The notes under the pieces are model-generated. The model was not told the origin of the DNA. It saw only the letters and a program-made list of their open reading frames with translations, and searched no databases. 9,840 nucleotides of DNA from JBAZJN01 sp041651295 (lineage in GTDB: Bacteria > Patescibacteriota > UBA1384 > XYA2-FULL-43-10 > CAINNR01): NCBI GenBank assembly GCA_041651295.1, contig JBAZJN010000034.1, forward strand, positions 1 through 9,840, in the 5' to 3' direction. Each line of letters opens with the position of its first letter. Position 1 is the first letter of the stretch. The position numbers were made by a program, and so were the translations under genes. This document shows, one piece after another, positions 1 through 4,714 of this stretch.

Positions 1-126
1 GTTAAAATGCGTGTAAGACATTCTAAATCCTCCTTTTTTAATGGCTGGCTAATCACTACCATTTTACAAGGACAAGATTGGGATGTCTTTTTGAGTCTAT
101 TTGTAAAGCTTCGAACTGGAACTTAA
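1..126 (+). CDS. C-terminal end of an unidentified protein (5' truncated by window edge)
   Basis: The first frame is open from base 1 to a TAA at 124-126 and would give about 41 residues rich in Trp, Phe and Leu, including the stretch GWLITTILQGQDWDVF. An ATG at 7-9 lies in frame, but no ribosome site can be judged because the window starts just before it, so a cut-off longer gene is more likely than a mini-gene. Base composition matches the AT-rich backbone, unlike the GC-rich gene that follows. I do not recognise a family. A chance open frame of this length is possible. Confidence 0.35.
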   Translation, partial: VKMRVRHSKSSFFNGWLITTILQGQDWDVFLSLFVKLRTGT

Positions 127-136
127 CAAAAACTGA

Positions 137-165
137 TTGACAAATATGTATTTGTGTGGTACATT
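137..165 (+). promoter_or_regulatory. Sigma-70-type promoter of the GC-rich gene
   Basis: A perfect -35 TTGACA (137-142) is separated by exactly 17 bases from TACATT (160-165). A TG one base upstream of the -10 makes it an extended -10 promoter. Transcription should begin near 172, giving a leader of about 34 bases. A purine-rich ribosome site (AAGAGGA, 193-199) ends six bases before the ATG at 206. Confidence 0.75.
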
Positions 166-205
166 CTTAGCGGTTTAGCATTCCCTATGAGAAAGAGGAC
201 TTGCC

Positions 206-718
206 ATGAAATGGCATGATGGCGGGACTATGTCCATCGGAGCGCCGGTGGTAGGCACACACATCCGTGTCAAGGCAGCACCGATGGCTGCCGAAGTTCC
301 TCATCGGGTTGATGATCTCCTACAGGAGACCATCGGCGATGGCAGCTTGGCTGCCTACGGCGGCGAAGAGGGAGTCTTGATCATCGCCACCCCGCCGGCG
401 GCAGCCAAGCTGAAGAACGACGCCACGATCTTGGACCTGATGCGGCGCATGCGCGCCAATGACCAGACGCTTTGTGGCCAGTACCTCATCGTTGCCTGGC
501 CTGGATCATCACAAGGTGGCATCATAACTACGGTCACGGTTGATAGAGTCGCCTATGACCCTGCCAGACTCACATTCGGGATCCATGGCCACCTGAACAT
601 CAACAACCTGGCCGAGCTATCGGTACAAGTCGTCCTGGCATCATCCCGGCTAGAGGCTGAACGAATGCTAGCCGAGCATCTGGCCACGCTGGGTACCAAA
701 GATATCCATACCGAGTGA
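206..718 (+). CDS. Hypothetical 170-aa protein, GC-rich cassette gene
   Basis: I do not recognise this family. The protein is Ala/Gly/Leu-rich, with no signal peptide, no long membrane segment and one Cys. It alternates beta-like stretches (GVLIIATPPAAAK, GQYLIVAWPG, GIITTVTVDRVAY) with helices, and the last 35 residues (LSVQVVLASSRLEAERMLAEHL) look helical, so a small alpha/beta cytoplasmic domain is plausible. The ATG at 206 is preferred because AAGAGGA lies six bases upstream; a second in-frame ATG at 230 lacks one. Codons favour G/C at the third position, in sharp contrast with the minus-strand genes nearby. It is monocistronic, with its own promoter (137-165) and terminator (740-766). 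Foreign origin is inferred from composition only. That it is coding is fairly sure; its role is unknown. Confidence 0.7.
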   Translation: MKWHDGGTMSIGAPVVGTHIRVKAAPMAAEVPHRVDDLLQETIGDGSLAAYGGEEGVLIIATPPAAAKLKNDATILDLMRRMRANDQTLCGQYLIVAWPGSSQGGIITTVTVDRVAYDPARLTFGIHGHLNINNLAELSVQVVLASSRLEAERMLAEHLATLGTKDIHTE

Positions 719-739
719 TCATCATCGACACAGCCGCAC

Positions 740-766
740 CCAGCACCGTACGTGCTGGTTTTTTTA
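740..766 (+). terminator. Rho-independent terminator of the GC-rich gene
   Basis: CCAGCAC (740-746) pairs with GTGCTGG (752-758) around a five-base loop, and eight T residues follow directly (759-766). It lies 21 bases after the TGA at 716-718 and works on the plus strand only. Confidence 0.85.
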
Positions 767-773
767 TTATTAA

Positions 774-811
774 TTCACGAATTTTGATGCGATCGTATCA
801 AATGTCGTGAA
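774..811. repeat. 38-bp near-perfect palindrome
   Basis: TTCACGA (774-780) mirrors TCGTGAA (805-811), TTGAT (784-788) mirrors ATCAA (797-801), and the centre is the self-complementary CGATCG (790-795). Only two or three positions break the symmetry. It sits between two terminators of convergent genes and has no T-run, so it does not look like a terminator itself. A protein-binding or recombination site is possible. Confidence 0.6.
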
Positions 812-858
812 CATTTTAACTATCACACGCCATCAGTAAACACTCTTCTAGACGTAGC

Positions 859-896
859 AAAATGAAAAGTTCCGATTGCTCGGAACTTTTCATTTT
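859..896. terminator. Bidirectional terminator between convergent genes
   Basis: A 17-base-pair perfect stem (859-875 with 880-896) surrounds a TTGC loop, with A-rich and T-rich outer arms that give a U-tract on either strand. It lies 20 bases past the stop of the minus-strand DUF5679 gene, which it most likely serves. Confidence 0.85.
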
Positions 897-916
897 ATAT
901 AAGAGATTTAAGTCGA

Positions 917-1063
917 TTATTCAGCTTTGCCGATTCTGTACATTCCTGTACCACATGATGGGCAAACGCCTTTCATTGCTGGCTTACCATTTTTCATAGT
1001 AACAGCCTGAGCGTTTTGCATCTCTTTTTTTGCTTTACACTTTACACAGTATGCTTGTACCAT
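917..1063 (-). CDS. DUF5679-type zinc-ribbon mini-protein (48 aa)
   Basis: Translation gives a 48-residue protein beginning MVQAYCVKCKAKKEM, with a middle TMKNGKPAMKG segment and ending CPSCGTGMYRIGKAE. Two CXXC knuckles (Cys6/Cys9 and Cys34/Cys37) should hold one zinc ion. The layout, including the TMKNGRPAxKG-like middle, matches the DUF5679 family as I remember it, whose function is not established; nucleic-acid binding is a guess from the fold. The start is firm: a near-complete anti-Shine-Dalgarno match, AGGAGGTGAT, lies just upstream. It has its own promoter (1132-1161), a hairpin at the mRNA 5' end (1109-1123) and a strong terminator (859-896), so it is a stand-alone and probably well-expressed gene. 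Confidence 0.88.
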   Translation of the reverse strand: MVQAYCVKCKAKKEMQNAQAVTMKNGKPAMKGVCPSCGTGMYRIGKAE

Positions 1064-1108
1064 TCCAATCACCTCCTCTCAAAGTGGACTTATTTACTAA
1101 ATTTTTGC

Positions 1109-1123
1109 GAGCGTAGCACGCTC
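1109..1123 (-). promoter_or_regulatory. 5'-end mRNA hairpin of the DUF5679 gene
   Basis: GAGCG and CGCTC pair around a five-base loop. The transcription start predicted from the promoter lies at about 1125, so this hairpin would be the very first part of the message, a position known to protect bacterial mRNAs from 5'-end-dependent decay. The protective role is inferred. Confidence 0.45.
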
Positions 1124-1131
1124 ACATATAC

Positions 1132-1161
1132 ATTGTAATGAGCTCGGATCACGCTTGTCAA
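1132..1161 (-). promoter_or_regulatory. Promoter of the DUF5679 gene
   Basis: Read on the minus strand, TTGACA (1161-1156) and TACAAT (1137-1132) are separated by 18 bases. A second, weaker TATAAT lies further upstream at 1194-1199 without a good -35. The -35 abuts the inverted repeat at 1161-1183. Confidence 0.7.
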
Positions 1162-1183
1162 GGAGAAAATTTTATTTTCTCCT
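1161..1183. repeat. 9-bp inverted repeat next to the -35 box
   Basis: AGGAGAAAA (1161-1169) mirrors TTTTCTCCT (1175-1183) around five bases. It could be the terminator of the minus-strand gene ending at 1260, although no separate T-run follows, or an operator overlapping the edge of the DUF5679 promoter. The sequence alone does not decide. Confidence 0.5.
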
Positions 1184-1259
1184 ATAGTGAGTTCATTATA
1201 AGCAGTACCAGAGCCGATATCTTCATACATTACACGCACATTTATTTAGACAAAAGATA

Positions 1260-1742
1260 TTACTCAAAAGCATATTTTGAAAGCATTTTCTCGATTTCTT
1301 GGGATGTCAGATAACCGGGAATTTTATCTGCGCCATGAACCCATGTGGGATACTCTTCTATTCCTTTAGCCAAGCACTCTTCGGGATTTGATCCTTTGAT
1401 TTGAGAATCACATTCGACATAGTCGAGATAGTCGACTGCTTGACCAAAATCTGATAATTGTTTTTTTGTCTGTGATTCCTTACTGTCGCCATACAAAACG
1501 AAACCGCTTTGTTTTAAACTATCGGTCAGGCCGATCAAATAATTGGGATCCTTAGTTGATGCGCCAAGAACAGAACCCCCGGACTTATATCCTAAATCAC
1601 TTTTTTCATTTTTATGCGAAAACCACAAACCAAATACTGCGGCGGATATCGCTAGCAACAATACCGCGTTCAACGTCCAAAGCAGTTTCATTGATTTCTT
1701 GTCTTTGAATAAGTTGCTGTTTCCAGTTTCAGTGTTTTCCAT
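1260..1742 (-). CDS. Membrane-anchored thioredoxin-fold protein lacking the CXXC motif
   Basis: This 160-aa protein has a cytoplasmic N-terminus, one membrane helix (about residues 19-42) and an outside domain (about 60-158). The domain resembles the thioredoxin-like module attached to VKOR-type disulfide-forming systems: the 'YVEC' strand (108-111), a second Cys (123), and the cis-proline loop as EEYPTW (Pro132) are kept. Where relatives carry WCPHC after the first strand, this protein has KESQT (88-92), so no redox-active pair remains; only Cys111 and Cys123 are left, which could form a structural disulfide. Loss of oxidoreductase activity is inferred. The ATG is supported by AAGGAG overlapping the stop of the gene before it, eight bases away. 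It is the last gene of a minus-strand run. Confidence 0.7.
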   Translation of the reverse strand: MENTETGNSNLFKDKKSMKLLWTLNAVLLLAISAAVFGLWFSHKNEKSDLGYKSGGSVLGASTKDPNYLIGLTDSLKQSGFVLYGDSKESQTKKQLSDFGQAVDYLDYVECDSQIKGSNPEECLAKGIEEYPTWVHGADKIPGYLTSQEIEKMLSKYAFE

Positions 1743-1750
1743 CCTGCTCC

Positions 1751-2356
1751 TTAATTATGGACAATTGATTCGCGCTTAACGAACTGAAAGCTAAATGACT
1801 CAGGATTAAAATAATAAATATCTCTAAACCCATTTTTCAGCGGATTTTGATCATAATCACGCCAATCAGAGGCTACGTCAACATAGCCATCGGCATTCAT
1901 ATCCTGAACCAAAAAGATTGGTTCGTCACTATAGATATTATACTCTACTGTTCCATTTTTTTCAAAAACGACCGGCTTTGGACAATAACGATCATCTAGT
2001 ATAAAGAATTGTTTATTTTCCGCATGAACGCCGACAAATCCACCAACTTCAATCATTTTTTTCTCACCAACAGAAATCACCCCGATAACCCTAAGATCTT
2101 TTTCAAAGCCGGTTAATCGATACTCACAATTTGAATATAGCGATCTGTAAACCTTAATAGTTCCTTCCCGACCGGAAATCAATAGCCTGACTTTTTTTGT
2201 TCCACTACTTCCCAAATCAATCATTGCTTCGTTAATAATTTGTTCGTCTAGCGTATCAGCTTGAATAAAATTTGAGTACAAAAAATAAAACGCAATTAGT
2301 ATAATCGCAATTGCGGCGATAATATATACAGATCGTAGTATTACACTGCGCTTCAT
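1751..2356 (-). CDS. Hypothetical secreted/anchored protein with an EF-hand-like loop (201 aa)
   Basis: I do not recognise a named family. Residues 7-29 form one membrane helix or uncleaved signal anchor, and the rest is a beta-rich extracytoplasmic domain. Near its C-terminus, DMNADGYVD (152-160) fits the calcium-loop pattern DxNxDGxxD of EF-hand, dockerin and FG-GAP/VCBS repeats; a single copy suggests an FG-GAP-like strand loop. Two cysteines (77 and 125) could pair outside the cell. The ATG follows the previous stop without a gap (TAA directly abutting ATG) and no good ribosome site is visible, so translation is probably coupled to the gene upstream. Calcium binding is an inference from the motif. 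Confidence 0.65.
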   Translation of the reverse strand: MKRSVILRSVYIIAAIAIILIAFYFLYSNFIQADTLDEQIINEAMIDLGSSGTKKVRLLISGREGTIKVYRSLYSNCEYRLTGFEKDLRVIGVISVGEKKMIEVGGFVGVHAENKQFFILDDRYCPKPVVFEKNGTVEYNIYSDEPIFLVQDMNADGYVDVASDWRDYDQNPLKNGFRDIYYFNPESFSFQFVKRESIVHN

Positions 2357-3208
2357 TTAAATATGCTTGTTCAAAGTCAAAGGGACATTGTTAACTTTCT
2401 CTGGAATAACAGATACTACAATTAGGCCGATTATAGCCGGCGCTACCGTAAATATTGACTCCCACAGTAGCAGCCGCTCGGACTCGCTCTTGAAATAGCG
2501 GACAAAACTTGAAATCAACACTCCCATGCCTGATCTTCCTTGAGAAATGATAGAAGCAAATAGTGTGTCCGGATTTATAAAATACCAGGCGAATCTTTGC
2601 AAAATTATCAGCAAACCTATGGTGATGAATGTCCAGAAAAACAGTTTTAGATATTTATGCGAAATTAAAAGGCAAAATACAAAGAAGATCGCGACTATAA
2701 CGGCATAGGTAATTAATATCAGAGTGTATCGATTATACATAAATGCCAATCCCTTAACTATGCCGGAAAATTTGCCAGCTTCGACATTCCAAATATCAGG
2801 AATGGTAGAAGCTATCTCAGAAGTATCAAGTTCGGAATCAGAAGAACCGGCAACTTGATCAATCAGCGCCGACTTAAAATCTTTTAAATCAATCGACAGC
2901 TGAAAGTTTTTTCCATTCTTGAGACTTTGATAGAAATCATTGACCAAATCATCAATCTTTGACTGAAAGTTAATCATGTCGAATGCAGCAGAAATATTTT
3001 TAGATGCAGAAGCCGCCAACTCGCTGTTTTCCGCCTCGAAGAGATCTTTTTTTATTACCGACTGCGCCTGATTGATAAAATTTGTTTTGTCCAACATAAA
3101 ATGAGTCTTCTCTGGCGTCAAGAAAAGTTGTCGGGCATTAATTGTAGCAACAACATAAAAACTTGAAAAGAAAACTATCACAGCAAAAAACCAAGCCAAG
3201 AACTTCAT
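2357..3208 (-). CDS. Hypothetical four-helix membrane protein (283 aa)
   Basis: Family not recognised. An N-terminal helix (about 4-22) is followed by a long, mostly helical hydrophilic region (25-150) rich in Asp, Ser and Lys, then two closely spaced membrane helices (about 161-182 and 187-205) and a last one (about 250-268). The soluble region probably faces outside. The start codon overlaps the stop of the small membrane protein upstream (ATGA), and the next gene begins directly after this stop, so all three are likely made from one message. The arrangement suggests a shared envelope task, but nothing in the sequence gives a reaction or substrate. Confidence 0.65.
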   Translation of the reverse strand: MKFLAWFFAVIVFFSSFYVVATINARQLFLTPEKTHFMLDKTNFINQAQSVIKKDLFEAENSELAASASKNISAAFDMINFQSKIDDLVNDFYQSLKNGKNFQLSIDLKDFKSALIDQVAGSSDSELDTSEIASTIPDIWNVEAGKFSGIVKGLAFMYNRYTLILITYAVIVAIFFVFCLLISHKYLKLFFWTFITIGLLIILQRFAWYFINPDTLFASIISQGRSGMGVLISSFVRYFKSESERLLLWESIFTVAPAIIGLIVVSVIPEKVNNVPLTLNKHI

Positions 3209-3381
3209 TTGCTTTTCTTCTCTTTAATGAATCTAGCCGGCTTGTTCTTGAAAATTAGTGATAAACCAGCAACAATCACCAAAGCCGGCCAAATTATACT
3301 CCAAACACTGGCGCTGATGTAGCCAAGATTTTGAAACAAAAAGATAACACCAAGTGCAAAAATGAGCAATCCTAGAAACAT
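3205..3381 (-). CDS. Small two-helix membrane protein, LiaF/DUF5668-like (58 aa)
   Basis: Translation starts MFLGLLIFALGVIFLFQNLG and ends in a Lys/Arg-rich tail (KNKPARFIKEKKSK). Two membrane helices (about 2-17 and 28-43) are joined by a short turn with the WSIIWPALVIVAGL motif. The pattern G(V/I)xFLxxNLG...WPxLxIxxGL is typical of the transmembrane segment found in LiaI/LiaF-like and DUF5668 proteins, some of which belong to envelope-stress systems. With only the membrane part present, a role cannot be assigned. A purine-rich ribosome site (GAAAGGG) lies just upstream of the ATG, and its TGA overlaps the next start by four bases. It lies between the 92-bp inverted repeat (3393-3484) and the 283-aa protein. 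Confidence 0.75.
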   Translation of the reverse strand: MFLGLLIFALGVIFLFQNLGYISASVWSIIWPALVIVAGLSLIFKNKPARFIKEKKSK

Positions 3382-3392
3382 TTTACCCTTTC

Positions 3393-3484
3393 AAGAATGG
3401 ATGACTAATGTTCGAATAACCAATAACTAATGTTTCGAATTTCAATTCGTTATTTAGTCATTAGGATATTCGTGATCCATTCTT
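3393..3484. repeat. 92-bp MITE/REP-like inverted repeat
   Basis: Perfect 10-base ends (AAGAATGGAT at 3393-3402, ATCCATTCTT at 3475-3484) enclose an imperfect palindrome with CGAATA/TATTCG arms. Inside is a direct repeat, ACTAATGTT(T)CGAAT, at 3404-3417 and 3426-3440. No reading frame fits in it. Its last bases form part of the TAA stop of the exonuclease gene (3483-3485). Confidence 0.65.
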
Positions 3485-4118
3485 ATAAATTAAATTTCAT
3501 TCTATTGTATATTTTACGCGTTACTTCAACATCCCTCTTGCAATACTTGTAAATGTCATCAACCTTACCTAAAAGAAAATAATCATAAACCTTTGAACCG
3601 TCAATACCATCTGATTTTGAAGATTCAATGTCCAGTGCTAAAGCAAGCTTGTGTAAACTCACTCCTTGTGCTCCCCATTTTTCCCACTCTTTCATTGTAT
3701 CAAAAATCGGATCGGATCGGTATCTGGCAAATGATAAATCTCTTGACGGCTTGACTCCGGAAATAATTGAACGTTTGTAAATAAATCTCAGGTCAAAATC
3801 CATGACATTATGTCCGATAAACTGATCGGCGTCTTTGGCAATTTGCCAGAAATCTTCTAGCATCTTTTTTTCATCACCAACTAAACATTTGGTTTCCTGA
3901 TCATTAATCGCATATCCGATACAAAGAATTCTGCCAAATTCACCGGAAAAAGAAGTGGAACGGAAATATGAGTCAAATGATGTATTGTCATCCCGAACTT
4001 GATTCGGGATCTTGTTTTTGCCATTCTTTTTTTTGTATTCTTCGAAAAGATCTTTAATAATTGGCATTTGATCGCCATTGGCTGGTAATGTTTCAATATC
4101 AAGAAATAATTTATTCAA
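3483..4118 (-). CDS. Predicted 3'-5' exonuclease, PolB-exonuclease-like (DEDDy) domain (211 aa)
   Basis: The protein shows the three DEDD motifs in order: Exo I LFLDIETLP (Asp7, Glu9), Exo II FIGHNVMDFD (Asn104, Asp109) and Exo III YCKRD (Tyr192, Asp196, the YxxxD form of DEDDy enzymes). The segment EFGRILCIGYA (60-70) is typical of the predicted PolB exonuclease-like family (PF10108). Such enzymes use two metal ions to remove nucleotides from 3' ends, in DNA repair or RNA turnover; the substrate here is unknown. Translation begins at a TTG: GAGG lies five bases before it, and the ATG further upstream is out of frame and soon stopped. Residues 36-44 (KIPNQVRDD) are encoded by a palindromic repeat inserted in frame between Exo I and Exo II. 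The gene may lead the run of genes ending at 1260. Confidence 0.82.
   Translation of the reverse strand: MNKLFLDIETLPANGDQMPIIKDLFEEYKKKNGKNKIPNQVRDDNTSFDSYFRSTSFSGEFGRILCIGYAINDQETKCLVGDEKKMLEDFWQIAKDADQFIGHNVMDFDLRFIYKRSIISGVKPSRDLSFARYRSDPIFDTMKEWEKWGAQGVSLHKLALALDIESSKSDGIDGSKVYDYFLLGKVDDIYKYCKRDVEVTRKIYNRMKFNL
3990..4010. repeat. REP/RPE-like palindrome inside the exonuclease gene
   Basis: ATCCCGAA (3990-3997) mirrors TTCGGGAT (4003-4010) around five bases. The 'GTCATCCCGAACTTGATTCG' type of sequence is a known dispersed palindromic repeat in unrelated bacteria. Here it is read through in frame, giving a short hydrophilic insert. Confidence 0.65.
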
Positions 4119-4136
4119 AATTGCCTCGCATGTTTT

Positions 4137-4166
4137 ATCTTAGCACTATCCCGCCAGTAAAATCAA
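4137..4166 (-). promoter_or_regulatory. Probable promoter of the exonuclease gene
   Basis: On the minus strand TTGATT (4166-4161) and TAAGAT (4142-4137) are 18 bases apart, and a TG one base upstream gives an extended -10. The -35 lies in the arm of the terminator of the preceding gene. The leader would be only about 12 bases long but still includes the GAGG ribosome site. Confidence 0.5.
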
Positions 4167-4197
4167 AAAGCGACTTTTTGTGTCGCTTTTTGATTTT
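4159..4197. terminator. Bidirectional terminator
   Basis: Sixteen bases (4159-4174) pair perfectly with 4182-4197 around a seven-base loop, with A-tract and T-tract arms flanking a GCGAC/GTCGC core. It follows the stop of the 55-aa membrane protein gene on minus by about six bases. Confidence 0.85.
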
Positions 4198-4202
4198 ATC
4201 AA

Positions 4203-4370
4203 CTATTCTTTGGAATCAGAAATGGCAATAATTAGAGCAATTACGCCGACAATAATTTTTATCCACGCGTGCCAAGCCGGTTCTGTTGCAATTGACCAGC
4301 TAGGAATTAATGCCGCAATGCCCATCAAAACAACCAGTACTGCAATTATTCCAAGTACTACTCTTGACAT
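4203..4370 (-). CDS. Small two-helix membrane protein (55 aa)
   Basis: Translation begins MSRVVLGIIAVLVVLMGIAA, followed by a short loop with three Trp residues and a second helix (IIVGVIALIIAI) ending in a charged tail (SDSKE). AGGAG lies just before the ATG, so the gene is believable in spite of its size. It is followed at once by a strong terminator and is probably transcribed together with the similar-sized gene upstream. No family recognised; small membrane proteins like this often accompany transporters or stress systems, but nothing here shows that. Confidence 0.7.
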   Translation of the reverse strand: MSRVVLGIIAVLVVLMGIAALIPSWSIATEPAWHAWIKIIVGVIALIIAISDSKE

Positions 4371-4427
4371 TGTCTCTCCTTGTTAATTAATAATAAAACC
4401 AATCACATCTTCCAACCGATACGCCCG

Positions 4428-4595
4428 TTAATTCTTTTCATCCATGAAAATTGCCCAAATGCCCAGAACTGCGGCAACTATTAGCCACGATGAAGCGGCT
4501 AACCATACACTAGTACCAAACGAATCAAGCAGGGCCAAAACAACAGCTATTACCGAAGCCCAAAAAAGCACCGCCGCGAGACCTTTACTTTTCAT
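4428..4595 (-). CDS. Small two-helix membrane protein (55 aa)
   Basis: Translation begins MKSKGLAAVLFWASVIAVVL, has a central polar link (LDSFGTSVW) and a second helix (SSWLIVAAVLGIWAIF) closing with the charged tail MDEKN. GGAGG precedes the ATG by only four bases, and an extended -10 promoter lies about 57 bases upstream. Its length equals that of its downstream neighbour (4203-4370, 57 bases away) and the topology is the same, although sequence likeness is slight; an old duplication is conceivable. Family not recognised. Confidence 0.7.
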   Translation of the reverse strand: MKSKGLAAVLFWASVIAVVLALLDSFGTSVWLAASSWLIVAAVLGIWAIFMDEKN

Positions 4596-4651
4596 TTTTC
4601 CTCCCTAATTCCTGTCGAGATTTTTCCCGAAGGTATTAATTATCTGACCTA

Positions 4652-4660
4652 ATTATAGCA
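4652..4660 (-). promoter_or_regulatory. Extended -10 promoter for the two small membrane protein genes
   Basis: TGCTATAAT is a consensus extended -10 on the minus strand. No good -35 stands at the usual distance; TTGAAC is three bases too close. The predicted start, near 4645, gives a leader of about 50 bases. Confidence 0.5.
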
Positions 4661-4681
4661 AAAAATTGCCAGTTCAATACT

Positions 4682-4709
4682 TTTGACCTTTGACTTTTAA
4701 CTTGTGACT
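4682..4709. repeat. Four heptamer direct repeats (TTTGACY-like)
   Basis: TTTGACC, TTTGACT, TTTAACT and TGTGACT follow one another without gaps, immediately downstream of the ABC permease stop on the minus strand. Slippage-grown intergenic repeats of this kind are common in small AT-rich genomes. Confidence 0.5.
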
Positions 4710-4714
4710 TAATT

